A DNA stretch of 64,000 nucleotides, taken from Viridibacterium sp035456105 (GTDB taxonomy: Bacteria; Pseudomonadota; Gammaproteobacteria; Burkholderiales; Rhodocyclaceae). The stretch spans positions 124,001-188,000 of the forward strand of contig DATIDV010000022.1 in assembly GCA_035456105.1 (NCBI GenBank), in the 5' to 3' direction. The notes under the pieces were generated by a model, which was not told where the DNA came from, made no database searches, and saw only the letters and a program-made list of their open reading frames with translations. Both the position numbers and the translations under genes were made by a program. Positions 8,904 to 17,195 of the stretch are shown here, piece after piece. Numbering within the stretch: position 1 is the stretch's first letter; the number at the start of each line of letters is the position of its first letter.

Positions 8904-8934
8904 GGCATCGGGCCGCGCACCGTGGTCCGATGCC
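8904..8934 (+). terminator. GC-rich hairpin after dctP
   Basis: GGCATCGGGCC (8904-8914) can pair with GGTCCGATGCC (8924-8934), ten of eleven positions matching, with a 9-base loop. There is no T tract, so it may be an attenuating or mRNA-stabilising hairpin that sets dctP levels above the regulator's. Confidence 0.5.
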
Positions 8935-8986
8935 TGACTGCTTCCTGCTAGCATTCCGGCTAGCGAAAAACACAGAGAGGCATGCA

Positions 8987-9736
8987 GTGGCACCCATAAC
9001 GACGAAGACAGACCGCCTGATTCACGCCTTCGGACGTGACATCGTGCAGGGCGCGCTTGCGCCCGGCAGCGCACTGCCTTCCGAAGCGGAGCTGTGCGAA
9101 AAGTACGACACCTCGCGCAACGTGATGCGCGAAGTCATCAAGGTGCTTGCCACCAAGCGCCTGATCGACGCGCAGCGCTATCGCGGCCTGTTCGTGATGC
9201 CACGCACGCAGTGGAATTATCTCGATGCCGATGTGCTCGAGTGGGCACTGGAAAACGATGACGATCCAGCGCTGATCGCCTCGCTGATCGAGGTGCGCAG
9301 CCTGATCGAACCGGCCATTTCGCGTTGGGCCGCCGAGCGCGCCACCGCGCTGGACCTGGTTGCCATCGAGGAAGCCCTCAATGGCATGAAGGCGCAGACC
9401 GCCAGTCGCGACGCCTTCATGGAGGCGGACATCGCTTTTCACCGGGCGATCGTTGCAGCCACCCACAATTTCGTGATCCTGCAATTGGCCGATGCCATCA
9501 GCGCCTTGCAACGCGCGATTTTTGACCACACCTATCTGACTGAACCCGAGCACATTGCGCTGACGATCAAGGAACACGGCGACCTGTTCGATATGATCCG
9601 CATGAAGAACCCGACTGTTGCCGAGGAGATGGCGCAGGGCATGATCTCGCGCACCGCCAGCCGGGCGCGCACAAATCTCGATAGTGCTGCCGACGCGACG
9701 CTCACAAAGCGCAGCTTGGCGAAGAATGGCGCCTGA
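8987..9736 (+). CDS. GntR-family transcriptional regulator, FadR subfamily
   Basis: 249 residues from GTG 8987, preceded by AGAGAGG six bases upstream; the longer frame from 8930 lacks a site and crosses the hairpin. The N-terminal winged helix-turn-helix (about residues 10-75) includes IVQGALAPGSALPSEAELCEKYDTSRNVMREVIKVL. The C-terminal FCD domain (about 95-225) has the metal-binding layout: E/D-rich VRSLIEPAISRWAAERA, then DIAFHRAIVAATHN, and EHGDLFDMI. FadR-type GntR proteins near sugar-acid genes (ExuR/UxuR-like) respond to pathway intermediates. It probably controls the TRAP operon and the divergent dehydratase. Confidence 0.9.
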   Translation: MAPITTKTDRLIHAFGRDIVQGALAPGSALPSEAELCEKYDTSRNVMREVIKVLATKRLIDAQRYRGLFVMPRTQWNYLDADVLEWALENDDDPALIASLIEVRSLIEPAISRWAAERATALDLVAIEEALNGMKAQTASRDAFMEADIAFHRAIVAATHNFVILQLADAISALQRAIFDHTYLTEPEHIALTIKEHGDLFDMIRMKNPTVAEEMAQGMISRTASRARTNLDSAADATLTKRSLAKNGA

Positions 9737-9788
9737 GCGCTGATTTCCGCGCGCCGAGCCCCAGTAACAGGGGGGATGTATTTTCGCT

Positions 9789-9956
9789 TATAATTCGAGC
9801 GTCTTTAAGGTCGTGGTTGTGGACATAACCGGTTGATTTTAAAAGCGCGAATTTGAAAATTCACGTGTCGGTGATTCAACTCCACGCCAAGCCACCAGAA
9901 GCTCCACGGGTTCAGATATTGGCCCGCGACCACGGGTCAAGAAATTGGCCCGTTTT
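9789..9956 (+). ncRNA. Candidate small RNA with tRNA-like features (unrecognised)
   Basis: A TATAAT box (9789-9794) precedes a non-coding stretch that ends in an intrinsic terminator, giving a transcript of about 155 nt. Inside, GAATTTGAAAATTC (9849-9862) folds as a small hairpin, GATTCAA resembles a T loop, and CCACCA (9892-9897) resembles a tRNA 3' end. I could not form a proper acceptor stem, so it is not a functional tRNA by eye. It could be a decayed class II tRNA or an unrelated sRNA. No good -35 element is seen. Confidence 0.35.
9907..9956 (+). terminator. Tandem hairpins with intrinsic terminator
   Basis: CGGGTCAA (9933-9940), loop GAAA, TTGGCCCG (9945-9952) then TTTT forms an intrinsic terminator. 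A near-copy hairpin (9907-9926, CGGG to CCCG) lies just before it. Confidence 0.75.
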
Positions 9957-9970
9957 CATTTGTGCTCTGG

Positions 9971-10135
9971 CTAGGGTCTGTTTACATTCATCCGATGGAT
10001 CGCGTTGAGGTCTCTGGCTCGCGGCACTGCGTTGCGGCTCCTCGTCAGGGGGTTACCCTGCCGTTGCCGCCGCGCCTTGTTCTGCGCCCAATTCTCCGCG
10101 AGCGCGACCGTCGGATGAATGAAAACAGACCCTAG
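9971..10135. mobile_element. MITE-like element with 25-bp terminal inverted repeats
   Basis: The left end 9971-9995 (CTAGGGTCTGTTTACATTCA...) and right end 10111-10135 are inverted copies with one mismatch in 25. The outermost CTAG is palindromic and may be a 4-bp target duplication. The 165-bp element has no transposase; a 62-codon minus-strand frame across it is not a gene. It sits between the candidate sRNA and hemA. Confidence 0.8.
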
Positions 10136-10191
10136 GCATCGTGCGTCCGGTTCAGGCAATGCTGTTGAGCATGTCCAAATCCGGCCAATCT

Positions 10192-10200
10192 TGTTATAAA
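10192..10200 (+). promoter_or_regulatory. Possible extended -10 promoter for hemA
   Basis: TGTTATAAA at 10192-10200 has the TGnTATAAA layout, about 55 bp before the hemA start. No convincing -35 element is seen. Confidence 0.35.
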
Positions 10201-10253
10201 CGCAACGACCAATCTATCTCTGGCGGATTTGCCTTAGCCGCAAATCTGCTTCG

Positions 10254-11549
10254 ATGCAGCCCATGCAACTTGTCGCTCTCGGCCTGAACCACCATACCGC
10301 GCCCATCGCCATCCGCGAACGCCTGGCGTTTCAGCCTGAGCGTCTGGCAGCGGCACTAGGCGAACTGGTCGGTCTGCCGGCGGTGCAGGAGGCGGCGATC
10401 GTCTCTACCTGCAACCGCACCGAGCTATATTGCGCGACGCAGGATCCGCAACAGGCGGCCGACTGGCTGGCGAACTACCATCGTTTCGCGCTGCCCGACA
10501 TTTCCCCCTATCTCTACAGCCTGCCGGACAACGAGGCCGTGCGGCACGTCTTCCGTGTGGCCAGCGGGCTCGACTCGATGGTGCTGGGCGAGCCGCAGAT
10601 TCTCGGTCAGTTGAAAGAGGCGGCACGCCTGGCGGAATCCGCCGGCACGCTGGGCAGCACCCTGCATCGCCTGTTCCAGAAAAGTTTTTCCGTGGCCAAG
10701 GAAGTACGTTCGACGACGGCCATTGGCGAAAGCGTGGTGTCGATGGCGGCGGCGGCCGTGCGTCTGTCCGAGCGCATCTTCGGTGACATGCGCGAGACGC
10801 GTGTGCTGTTCGTCGGTGCCGGCGAAATGATCGCGCTGGCGGCCGCGCACTTCGCGGGTTCCTCGCCGCAGCGCATCACCATTGCCAATCGCACGCTGGC
10901 GCGTGCCGAGCATATTGCCGAGCGGGTGCGTGGCGAGGCCATCTCGCTGGCTTCGGTCGGCGAGCGTCTTGCCGACTATGACGTGGTCGTATCCTGCACC
11001 GGCAGTCCGCTCCCCATCATTGGCTACGGCATGGCCGAGCGCGCGCTCAAGGCGCGGCGTCAGCGCCCGATGGTGATGGTCGATCTGGCCGTGCCGCGTG
11101 ATATCGAGCCGGAGGTTGCAAAACTGTCGAACGTGTTCCTCTACACAGTCGATGATCTGGTGCAGATCGTCTCCGAAGGCAAGGCGCTGCGGCAGGCCGC
11201 CGTGCAGGACGCGGAAGCCATCATCGATCTGGGCGTGCTCAACTTCGTGCAATGGGTCGATGGCCGCGAAGCCGTGCCGACTATCCGTGCACTACGCAGT
11301 CACGCCGAAATGATGCGTCAGGAAGAGTTGGCGCGCGCCATGCGGGCCATCTCGCGTGGTGATTCTCCCGAGCAGGTGCTGGAGCAGCTCTCCCGCGGCC
11401 TCACCAACAAGTTGCTGCACGGCCCTTCGCAATTCCTCAACCGTGCCGATGTCGACACGGCGGCACACGCGTCGGAGACGATCCGTAATGTCTTCGGTCT
11501 CGATTCCGGCCTTGATCCGGCGCGCAGCGACAACAAAGAAAAAGAATGA
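10254..11549 (+). CDS. hemA: Glutamyl-tRNA reductase
   Basis: 431 residues. It reduces glutamate on tRNA-Glu to glutamate-1-semialdehyde, the first step of C5 tetrapyrrole synthesis, using NADPH in the cytosol. It shows the N-terminal ALGLNHHTAPI, the catalytic cysteine in STCNRTELYC (about residue 53), GEPQILGQLKEA, a Rossmann segment VLFVGAGEMIALAA (about 185-198) and the C-terminal dimerisation helices. The ATG at 10263 is an equally likely start because family members begin close to MQLVALG; neither start has a strong ribosome site. It overlaps prfA by ATGA, so hemA-prfA-prmC form one unit. Another tetrapyrrole gene, hemE, is at 42300. Confidence 0.96.
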   Translation: MQPMQLVALGLNHHTAPIAIRERLAFQPERLAAALGELVGLPAVQEAAIVSTCNRTELYCATQDPQQAADWLANYHRFALPDISPYLYSLPDNEAVRHVFRVASGLDSMVLGEPQILGQLKEAARLAESAGTLGSTLHRLFQKSFSVAKEVRSTTAIGESVVSMAAAAVRLSERIFGDMRETRVLFVGAGEMIALAAAHFAGSSPQRITIANRTLARAEHIAERVRGEAISLASVGERLADYDVVVSCTGSPLPIIGYGMAERALKARRQRPMVMVDLAVPRDIEPEVAKLSNVFLYTVDDLVQIVSEGKALRQAAVQDAEAIIDLGVLNFVQWVDGREAVPTIRALRSHAEMMRQEELARAMRAISRGDSPEQVLEQLSRGLTNKLLHGPSQFLNRADVDTAAHASETIRNVFGLDSGLDPARSDNKEKE

Positions 11550-12628
11550 AACAGAGCATCCGCAACAAACTCGAACAGCTTGCCGAACGTCTCGAAGAAC
11601 TCGATCAATTGCTGGCGACCGAGACAGCCACTGCGAACATGGATCAGTACCGCAAGCTGTCACGCGAACACGCCGACATCGGCGAGGTCGTGAAGCTGTG
11701 GAAGGACTTCCTGCAGGCCGAGGCCGATGAGCGCACGGCGCAGGAAATGCTCGGCGATCCTGAGATGAAAGAGCTCGGCCTGAGCGAGCAGGCGGATGCA
11801 CGTGCGGCGCAGGCGCGCATCGAAACCGAGCTGCAGGTGGCGCTGCTGCCGAAAGATCCGAACGACGACCGCAACCTGTTTCTCGAAGTGCGCGCGGGTA
11901 CTGGCGGTGACGAAGCGGCGCTGTTCGCGGGTGATCTGTTGCGCATGTACACCCGCTATGCCGAGCGCCAGGGCTGGCGTGTCGAGATCGTTTCGGCGAG
12001 TGAATCCGACCTCGGCGGGTACAAGGAAGTCATCGCGCGCGTGGTGGGCGTTGGTGCCTTTTCCAAACTCAAGTTCGAGTCCGGCGGTCACCGCGTGCAG
12101 CGCGTGCCGGTCACCGAGACACAGGGGCGCATTCATACATCTGCCTGCACCGTGGCGGTGATGCCGGAAGCGGACGAGGTGGCCGAGGTGAACATCAACC
12201 CGGCCGACCTGCGCATCGACACATTCCGTGCCAGCGGTGCGGGCGGGCAACACATCAACAAGACCGATTCGGCGGTACGCATTACGCATATCCCGACGGG
12301 TATCGTCGTCGAGTGCCAGGATGACCGCTCGCAGCATCGCAACAAGGCGCAGGCCATGAGCGTGCTCGCCTCGCGCATCATGGACGCGCAGACGCGCGCC
12401 GCGCAGCAGAAGGAAGCTGCGACGCGCAAGAGTCTCATCGGCAGCGGTGATCGCTCCGAGCGCATCCGCACCTACAACTTCCCGCAAGGGCGCATCACCG
12501 ACCACCGCATCAACGTCACGCTCTACAAGCTCGACTTCGCCATGGACGGCGATATCGGCGAACTGATTGACGCGCTCATTACCGAACACCAGACCGAGCT
12601 GCTGGCCGCACTGACCGGCGAGGCCTGA
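11546..12628 (+). CDS. prfA: Peptide chain release factor 1
   Basis: 360 residues, the standard RF1 length. It recognises UAA and UAG in the ribosomal A site and triggers release of the finished peptide. It has the PxT-type codon-recognition tripeptide in QRVPVTETQGR (about residue 187) and the catalytic GGQ in SGAGGQHINKTDSAVR (about residues 229-244); this glutamine is the methylation target of PrmC, encoded directly downstream. The ATGA overlap with hemA implies translational coupling. Its presence means the in-frame TAG at 50662 should act as a normal stop. Confidence 0.97.
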   Translation: MKQSIRNKLEQLAERLEELDQLLATETATANMDQYRKLSREHADIGEVVKLWKDFLQAEADERTAQEMLGDPEMKELGLSEQADARAAQARIETELQVALLPKDPNDDRNLFLEVRAGTGGDEAALFAGDLLRMYTRYAERQGWRVEIVSASESDLGGYKEVIARVVGVGAFSKLKFESGGHRVQRVPVTETQGRIHTSACTVAVMPEADEVAEVNINPADLRIDTFRASGAGGQHINKTDSAVRITHIPTGIVVECQDDRSQHRNKAQAMSVLASRIMDAQTRAAQQKEAATRKSLIGSGDRSERIRTYNFPQGRITDHRINVTLYKLDFAMDGDIGELIDALITEHQTELLAALTGEA

Positions 12629-12676
12629 GGTGATGACGTGCCGGAGCGGGAGTTCCGCCCTACGCCCGAGGCTTGC

Positions 12677-13519
12677 GTGAGCCTGCCCGCCACACTTGGC
12701 GAAGCCCTGCAACTGGCGCGCGGGCGCATCGATAGCGTTGATGCGAAGTTGTTGCTGCGTGAGGCGAGTGGCTGCAGCGCGTCGGCGCTGATCGGCTTTC
12801 CCGAACGTGGGCTACCCATTGAAGCGGCACAGCGCTTCGTTGATTGGCTGGCGCGTCGCGAGCAGGGCGAGCCAGTCGCACATCTGCTCGGCCAGCGCGA
12901 ATTCTTTGGACGCATGTTTCGCGTCACGCCCGACACCTTGATCCCGCGGCCGGACACGGAGTTGCTGGTCGAACTCGCGCTGGCTCGGCTGACGCAAGCG
13001 ACACCGCGTGTGATCGATCTGGGCACCGGCACAGGCGCCATTGCGATATCGGTCGCGCTGGAGTGCCTACATGCCAATGTCACGGCTGTGGACGCCTCGC
13101 CCGCCGCGCTTGCCGTGGCGCAGGACAACGCGGCGAAGCTGGCGGCCTCCGTGCGCTTCCGGCATGGCTGCTGGTTTGAGCCCGTCGCGGGCGAGCGCTT
13201 CGACCTGATCGTTTCCAATCCACCTTACATCGCAGCCGGGGATGTGCATCTCGCGCAGGGTGATGTGCGCTTCGAACCACGTTCTGCATTGGTGGCGGGC
13301 AGCGATGGGCTCGACGACATCCGTCATATCGTCGATGCCGCCCCCGAGCACCTGCAGCCGGGCGGCAGCCTGTTGCTGGAGCACGGCTACGATCAGGCGG
13401 ACGCAGTGCGCAGTTTGCTGTCGGCGCGTGGTTTTGTGGACGTGCAGTCCTGGCGGGATCTGGCGGGTATCGAACGGGTCAGTGGCGGCAGTCTGGCGAA
13501 CGCCAACAGACCTTACTGA
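12677..13519 (+). CDS. prmC: Release factor glutamine N5-methyltransferase
   Basis: 280 residues from GTG 12677, favoured because GAGG lies five bases upstream and the protein then begins just before the conserved ATLGEALQLAR. A GTG at 12638 is the longer alternative. PrmC methylates the GGQ glutamine of release factors using SAM. It shows IPRPDTELLVE, the SAM-binding VIDLGTGTGAIAISVA (about residues 113-128) and the catalytic NPPY in IVSNPPYIA (about 180-188). It follows prfA by 48 bp. Its 3' end overlaps the convergent diguanylate cyclase gene by 7 bp. Confidence 0.95.
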   Translation: MSLPATLGEALQLARGRIDSVDAKLLLREASGCSASALIGFPERGLPIEAAQRFVDWLARREQGEPVAHLLGQREFFGRMFRVTPDTLIPRPDTELLVELALARLTQATPRVIDLGTGTGAIAISVALECLHANVTAVDASPAALAVAQDNAAKLAASVRFRHGCWFEPVAGERFDLIVSNPPYIAAGDVHLAQGDVRFEPRSALVAGSDGLDDIRHIVDAAPEHLQPGGSLLLEHGYDQADAVRSLLSARGFVDVQSWRDLAGIERVSGGSLANANRPY

Positions 13520-14922
13520 TGCGTGACGTCGCTGACGTCTGAACTGAGGGCTGAATCGTCGTCAGCGGCGATGTTGGCTGACGCAAAGAGAAAGCCGCCA
13601 CCGCGTTGTTTGATGGCGTACATGGCGACGTCAGCCGCCACGATCAGGGTGGTGAGGTCCTCCCCGTCGCGTGGGAACTGTGCCGCGCCGATGCTCACAC
13701 CGACCTGCAGCTTCAGTTCACCGACTTCGATGGGCGCGTCGAAGAGGGCCACCACGCGGCGACATAGTGCGTCGGACTGAGGCTGACCCCGCCGGCCCTC
13801 GAAGGAAATCAGGAATTCATCGCCACCGAGACGCGCCAGTACGTCTGATTGGCGGCATACCTGCTGGATGCGCCCGCCCATGATCTGCAAGACGCGATCG
13901 CCGACGGCGTGACCGTAAGTGTCGTTGATTTGTTTGAAGCCATCGAAGTCGAGCAGGATCAGACCCAAGGGCGTGGCGTTGCGGCGCGCATGTTCGATGC
14001 GCCGTTCGAGGTAGGGCATCATGAAGGCGCGATTGGCGAGGCCGGTCAGGGCATCGGTGCTGGCCAGCGTGCGTAACTCTTCTTCAAGTTCCTTCCGGCG
14101 CTCGATGTCGCGTGCCAGATCGGTGTTGACGCGCTCCAGCTCCATCGTGCGGTCGCGCACTGCATTTTCGAGTTGCTCGTTTTGCGCGAGGAGGTCGCGT
14201 CGCGCTTCGAGCAGACGTTGAACCAGTCTGGCGAAGGCACCGTAAAGGCGGCCGATGTCGTCATTGCTATCGAACTCCGGCAGGTGCGGAATCTGCACCA
14301 GGTTGTCCGGCTGGATGCTGTCGGCAGTGCGCACAAGGTTGGACAGAGGACGGCCGATGGCGCGCCAGAAAATGCGTTGCTGGATGACCAGCCCGATGAC
14401 GAACAGGCCGATTGCGCTGGCCACCAGCCAGCCGACACTGTGCAGCGTCGCGCGCATGACAACGCCATCATCGATGGCGACGATGGCAAAGCCGAGCACC
14501 TCGTTCTTGCCGCGCACGACGGGGTAGAGCGCCAGCGTGCCCGACGTTGTGGTCAAGGTCTGTGTGCTGTCGGCTTCGGGGAGTTGTGCGTTACCCGGCC
14601 ATGCCAGCGGGCCGCTGCCGCTGTGGTAATGCTGTTTGCCCTGAGCGTCAAAGATGGCCGCATCGCGCAGCATCGGGTCGTTGCGGATTACCGCAGCACA
14701 TTGTTCGTTGAAGCCAAGGAAGTCAGAGAACCCCATGTCCAGGGCGATCAGGCGGCTGGCACGCTTGGCCAGTTCGTCTGCGGCCAGGGTTGCGCGTGAA
14801 ATGGCGTTGTCGCGCTCCTGATGATGCAGGAAGAACCCGCCCAGTGCGGTAAGCACAGAGGCAACCAGCGCTGCAAAGACCAGCGAGGTCAGGTTGATGC
14901 GTAGCGGGAGCGAAAGCGACAT
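13513..14922 (-). CDS. Membrane-bound HAMP-GGDEF diguanylate cyclase
   Basis: 469 residues. Two membrane helices (about residues 12-30 and 162-183) flank a periplasmic sensor region; a HAMP linker and a coiled coil (about 185-275) lead to a GGDEF domain (about 285-445). It would make cyclic di-GMP from two GTP at the inner membrane. The active-site loop is intact (LARLGGDEFLISFEGR), and RQSD five residues before GGDEF is a product-inhibition I-site. The upstream gene, 18 bp away on the same strand, encodes a periplasmic binding protein; the pair probably forms a sensory unit. Confidence 0.92.
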   Translation of the reverse strand: MSLSLPLRINLTSLVFAALVASVLTALGGFFLHHQERDNAISRATLAADELAKRASRLIALDMGFSDFLGFNEQCAAVIRNDPMLRDAAIFDAQGKQHYHSGSGPLAWPGNAQLPEADSTQTLTTTSGTLALYPVVRGKNEVLGFAIVAIDDGVVMRATLHSVGWLVASAIGLFVIGLVIQQRIFWRAIGRPLSNLVRTADSIQPDNLVQIPHLPEFDSNDDIGRLYGAFARLVQRLLEARRDLLAQNEQLENAVRDRTMELERVNTDLARDIERRKELEEELRTLASTDALTGLANRAFMMPYLERRIEHARRNATPLGLILLDFDGFKQINDTYGHAVGDRVLQIMGGRIQQVCRQSDVLARLGGDEFLISFEGRRGQPQSDALCRRVVALFDAPIEVGELKLQVGVSIGAAQFPRDGEDLTTLIVAADVAMYAIKQRGGGFLFASANIAADDDSALSSDVSDVTHQ

Positions 14923-14940
14923 TGTCGACGGTGCCTGAGC

Positions 14941-15954
14941 CTAAGGGCCCCACGTAAAGCGGGTCAGTACCTGGGCGTCGAGCAACACGCTGCTGTTGAT
15001 GGTGATACCCAGCTTGCGGGCGCGCGCCAGCGAGATCATCGGCTGCCCCTTGGCGGTGGGCTCGGGCGGGATGCTGGAGGGCGAGACCTTGTCGATGAGA
15101 ATGCGCCGCGCCATGCGACCGGCCAGACGCCCTTGTTCGACACCGGAGACGGTCATGGCCAGCAGGGTGCCACGCTCGACACGCGTGTCCCAGAACGAGA
15201 AGTCGGGCAGCTTGCTGTTGTCCGCTGTCCAGTGCAGAACTTCCTCGTAGTCGGCGTACTTGCCGTCAGGCTTGGTGAAACGGAAGACCCCCAGCAAACC
15301 GACGGCGTCGACCTTGCCCTGCAGGGCAAGCATGCTGGCCTTGTAGTCCTCGAAGGTTTTCGGCTGCAGCCAGGTAACGACCTCGACGTCCTGGCGGCGA
15401 GCCAACTCGGCACGAATGCGCCCGGCGACGCCAACCCAGGTCGGATCGTCATCGAGCACGATGGCGAGGCGCAGTCGCGCAGCGGGTTTGATCTGGCGCA
15501 GAAGGTTGAGTGTGCCGGCAAAGTGCTCGCGTTCGAGTACGCCGGTCATGTTCGTGGCCTTGTCGAAGCCGTAGTCCTTGTGTTCCTTGTTCACGCCGGA
15601 ATACACGAAAGGCGTTTTCGAGTTGATGAACCTGACCGAGACCTCGGCCTGCGCCACATCGTCATTGGTGTAGACCAGGTCGGGCTGCCAGCTTTCAATC
15701 AGCTCTATGGCTTCCTTTGCAGCGGCCTTCAGCTGAGCCGCGTCCTTGTGCTTGGCGTCGAGTTCGACGACGCGGATATTGGCATCGGCAACGCCAAGGC
15801 CTTCGCGAAAGCCGCGCAGCTGGTCCTGATTCCAGGCCCATTCGCTGCTGTAACTCATGACGTGCACGATCTTCAGTGCTTCGCTCTGCGCAATTGCGGA
15901 TAAGGTCGCCAGGCATGCGGCAAGCGCGAAATGCAGACAGCTCTTGAATCTCAT
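14941..15954 (-). CDS. Periplasmic ABC-type substrate-binding protein (PF04392-like)
   Basis: 337 residues from ATG 15954, giving a signal peptide (MRFKSCLHFALAACLATLSAIAQS). The open frame to 16020 adds residues before the signal and is less likely. The fold matches the ABC_sub_bind family: KIVHVMSYSSEWAWNQDQLRGF, a WQPDLVYTNDDVAQ segment, TPFVYSGVN and MTGVLER. No ABC permease or ATPase is adjacent. Instead the next gene is a transmembrane diguanylate cyclase, so it may be a sensor component rather than part of an importer. The ligand is unknown. Confidence 0.78.
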   Translation of the reverse strand: MRFKSCLHFALAACLATLSAIAQSEALKIVHVMSYSSEWAWNQDQLRGFREGLGVADANIRVVELDAKHKDAAQLKAAAKEAIELIESWQPDLVYTNDDVAQAEVSVRFINSKTPFVYSGVNKEHKDYGFDKATNMTGVLEREHFAGTLNLLRQIKPAARLRLAIVLDDDPTWVGVAGRIRAELARRQDVEVVTWLQPKTFEDYKASMLALQGKVDAVGLLGVFRFTKPDGKYADYEEVLHWTADNSKLPDFSFWDTRVERGTLLAMTVSGVEQGRLAGRMARRILIDKVSPSSIPPEPTAKGQPMISLARARKLGITINSSVLLDAQVLTRFTWGP

Positions 15955-16020
15955 CCGTACGGCTCGGTCGCGGGTAGACAACATCAGGATATCGGCCGAA
16001 AAACCGCATGACTTGAGCAC

Positions 16021-16057
16021 AAAAACGATGCAGCCCGAACATATGTCCGGGCTGCAT
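16021..16057 (-). terminator. Intrinsic terminator of the oxygenase pair
   Basis: ATGCAGCCCG (16028-16037) pairs perfectly with CGGGCTGCAT (16048-16057). On the minus strand the stem is followed by CGTTTTTG, giving a T tract downstream of the cupin gene. Confidence 0.75.
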
Positions 16058-16121
16058 GGTCATGTGTGGCGGGTTGGCGGCGATGGCGCGAGACGCGCTG
16101 CCACCGGTCAGAACATCTGGC

Positions 16122-17144
16122 TCAGAACGCAGTCATGGCCGGGTAGCGTTCGGTGAAATTGTTGTCCCACCTGAAGTTGGTGAAGGACACGGTGACGGAG
16201 ACGTCGAGACCTTCGACGAAGTGCCAGCAGCCGACGGGCAGGAACAGGATATCGCCCGGTCCGATGATGGCTTCGAGCACGCGCGCATCACGCATCGCCG
16301 GGAAGCGCTCGTAGTCGATCTTGCGACCGTCCACATGCGTGAAGCAGTGTTCGTGGTTGTAGACCTGATTCACTTCACAGGCGGGAATCATCAGTACGCG
16401 CTTGCGGCCGATGACCTGCGCCATGAAGTTATTGGTCAGGTCGTGGTGGAAGGGCGTGATCGTGCCGGCCGGGCCGAACCAGAAGAAGCCGCCGGGTGCG
16501 TCCGGCGTGAGGTATTCCGGGATCTGCACGATGTCCTGCCATAGACCCGACAGGGCCACACGATTCTGCGAATCGTTATTGGCTGTCATGTAGAAATCGT
16601 TTGTCTTGCCGGCATTACGCACGAGGTCGACGTACTCGCCGAAGGGCATGGTCTTCTGGTGTTTGAGCTTGTTCAGCTCGTAGTGCTCGTCGGAATTGCG
16701 GCCGAACTGCACCTGCACTTCCTTGTCGCCAAAGCCATTCTTGAAGTAATCGAAATTCCATTTCTGGCGTGCAGGCCAGTCATCCATCATGCCGGTGATG
16801 ACGACGGGCTGGCCGGCCGCATAGAAATCATTGAGGAAGGCATCTGCCGACAGCTTGTCGATGCGCGGCACTTCAGGCGAGCGCAGATGATTCATGCGGC
16901 GCTGGTTGTCGAGAATCCAGTCGTGTTTGGCGAGGCGATTTTTCAGGCGCTGCGCGCCTGCGATGTAGGGGCTGGAAAGCGCCGCATTGACTTCGGTATG
17001 TGCATCCGCGACCGACACACCGGCACGCACCAGCGTCTCGAAAAGACCTTGCGGATGGTTGTCCATGATCAGGTTCTCGGCCAGCCAGCGACGCCACTCG
17101 TCTGTCATGCGCATGGCGCCGACGGGATTCGATTTCGCGTACAT
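16122..17144 (-). CDS. Cupin-like/JmjC-type Fe(II) oxygenase
   Basis: 340 residues. Residues about 100-330 form a cupin_8/JmjC domain of Fe(II), 2-oxoglutarate-dependent hydroxylases: QPVVITGMMDDWPA, then GPAGTITPFHHDLTNNFMAQV (HxD metal ligands) and the second-strand histidine in LPVGCWHFVEGL. Such enzymes hydroxylate protein side chains or small molecules. The first 60 residues form a helical module (DEWRRWLAENL through VSVADAHTEVNAAL) that is clearly repeated at the N-terminus of the upstream prolyl-hydroxylase-like protein. The two genes are 51 bp apart and probably co-transcribed. The substrate is unknown. Confidence 0.82.
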   Translation of the reverse strand: MYAKSNPVGAMRMTDEWRRWLAENLIMDNHPQGLFETLVRAGVSVADAHTEVNAALSSPYIAGAQRLKNRLAKHDWILDNQRRMNHLRSPEVPRIDKLSADAFLNDFYAAGQPVVITGMMDDWPARQKWNFDYFKNGFGDKEVQVQFGRNSDEHYELNKLKHQKTMPFGEYVDLVRNAGKTNDFYMTANNDSQNRVALSGLWQDIVQIPEYLTPDAPGGFFWFGPAGTITPFHHDLTNNFMAQVIGRKRVLMIPACEVNQVYNHEHCFTHVDGRKIDYERFPAMRDARVLEAIIGPGDILFLPVGCWHFVEGLDVSVTVSFTNFRWDNNFTERYPAMTAF

Positions 17145-17195
17145 GTGTGTCTCCGTTGTTTTCTTTTTTTGTTTGGGGGCGGCGGTGAGCAGGCC

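Noticed and set aside
9849..9897. Functional class II tRNA gene
   Set aside because: A T-loop-like string and CCACCA are present, but no matching 7-bp acceptor stem or proper T stem could be formed.
9971..10159. 62-codon minus-strand frame before hemA
   Set aside because: It lies within the inverted-repeat element and has no ribosome site or protein family features.
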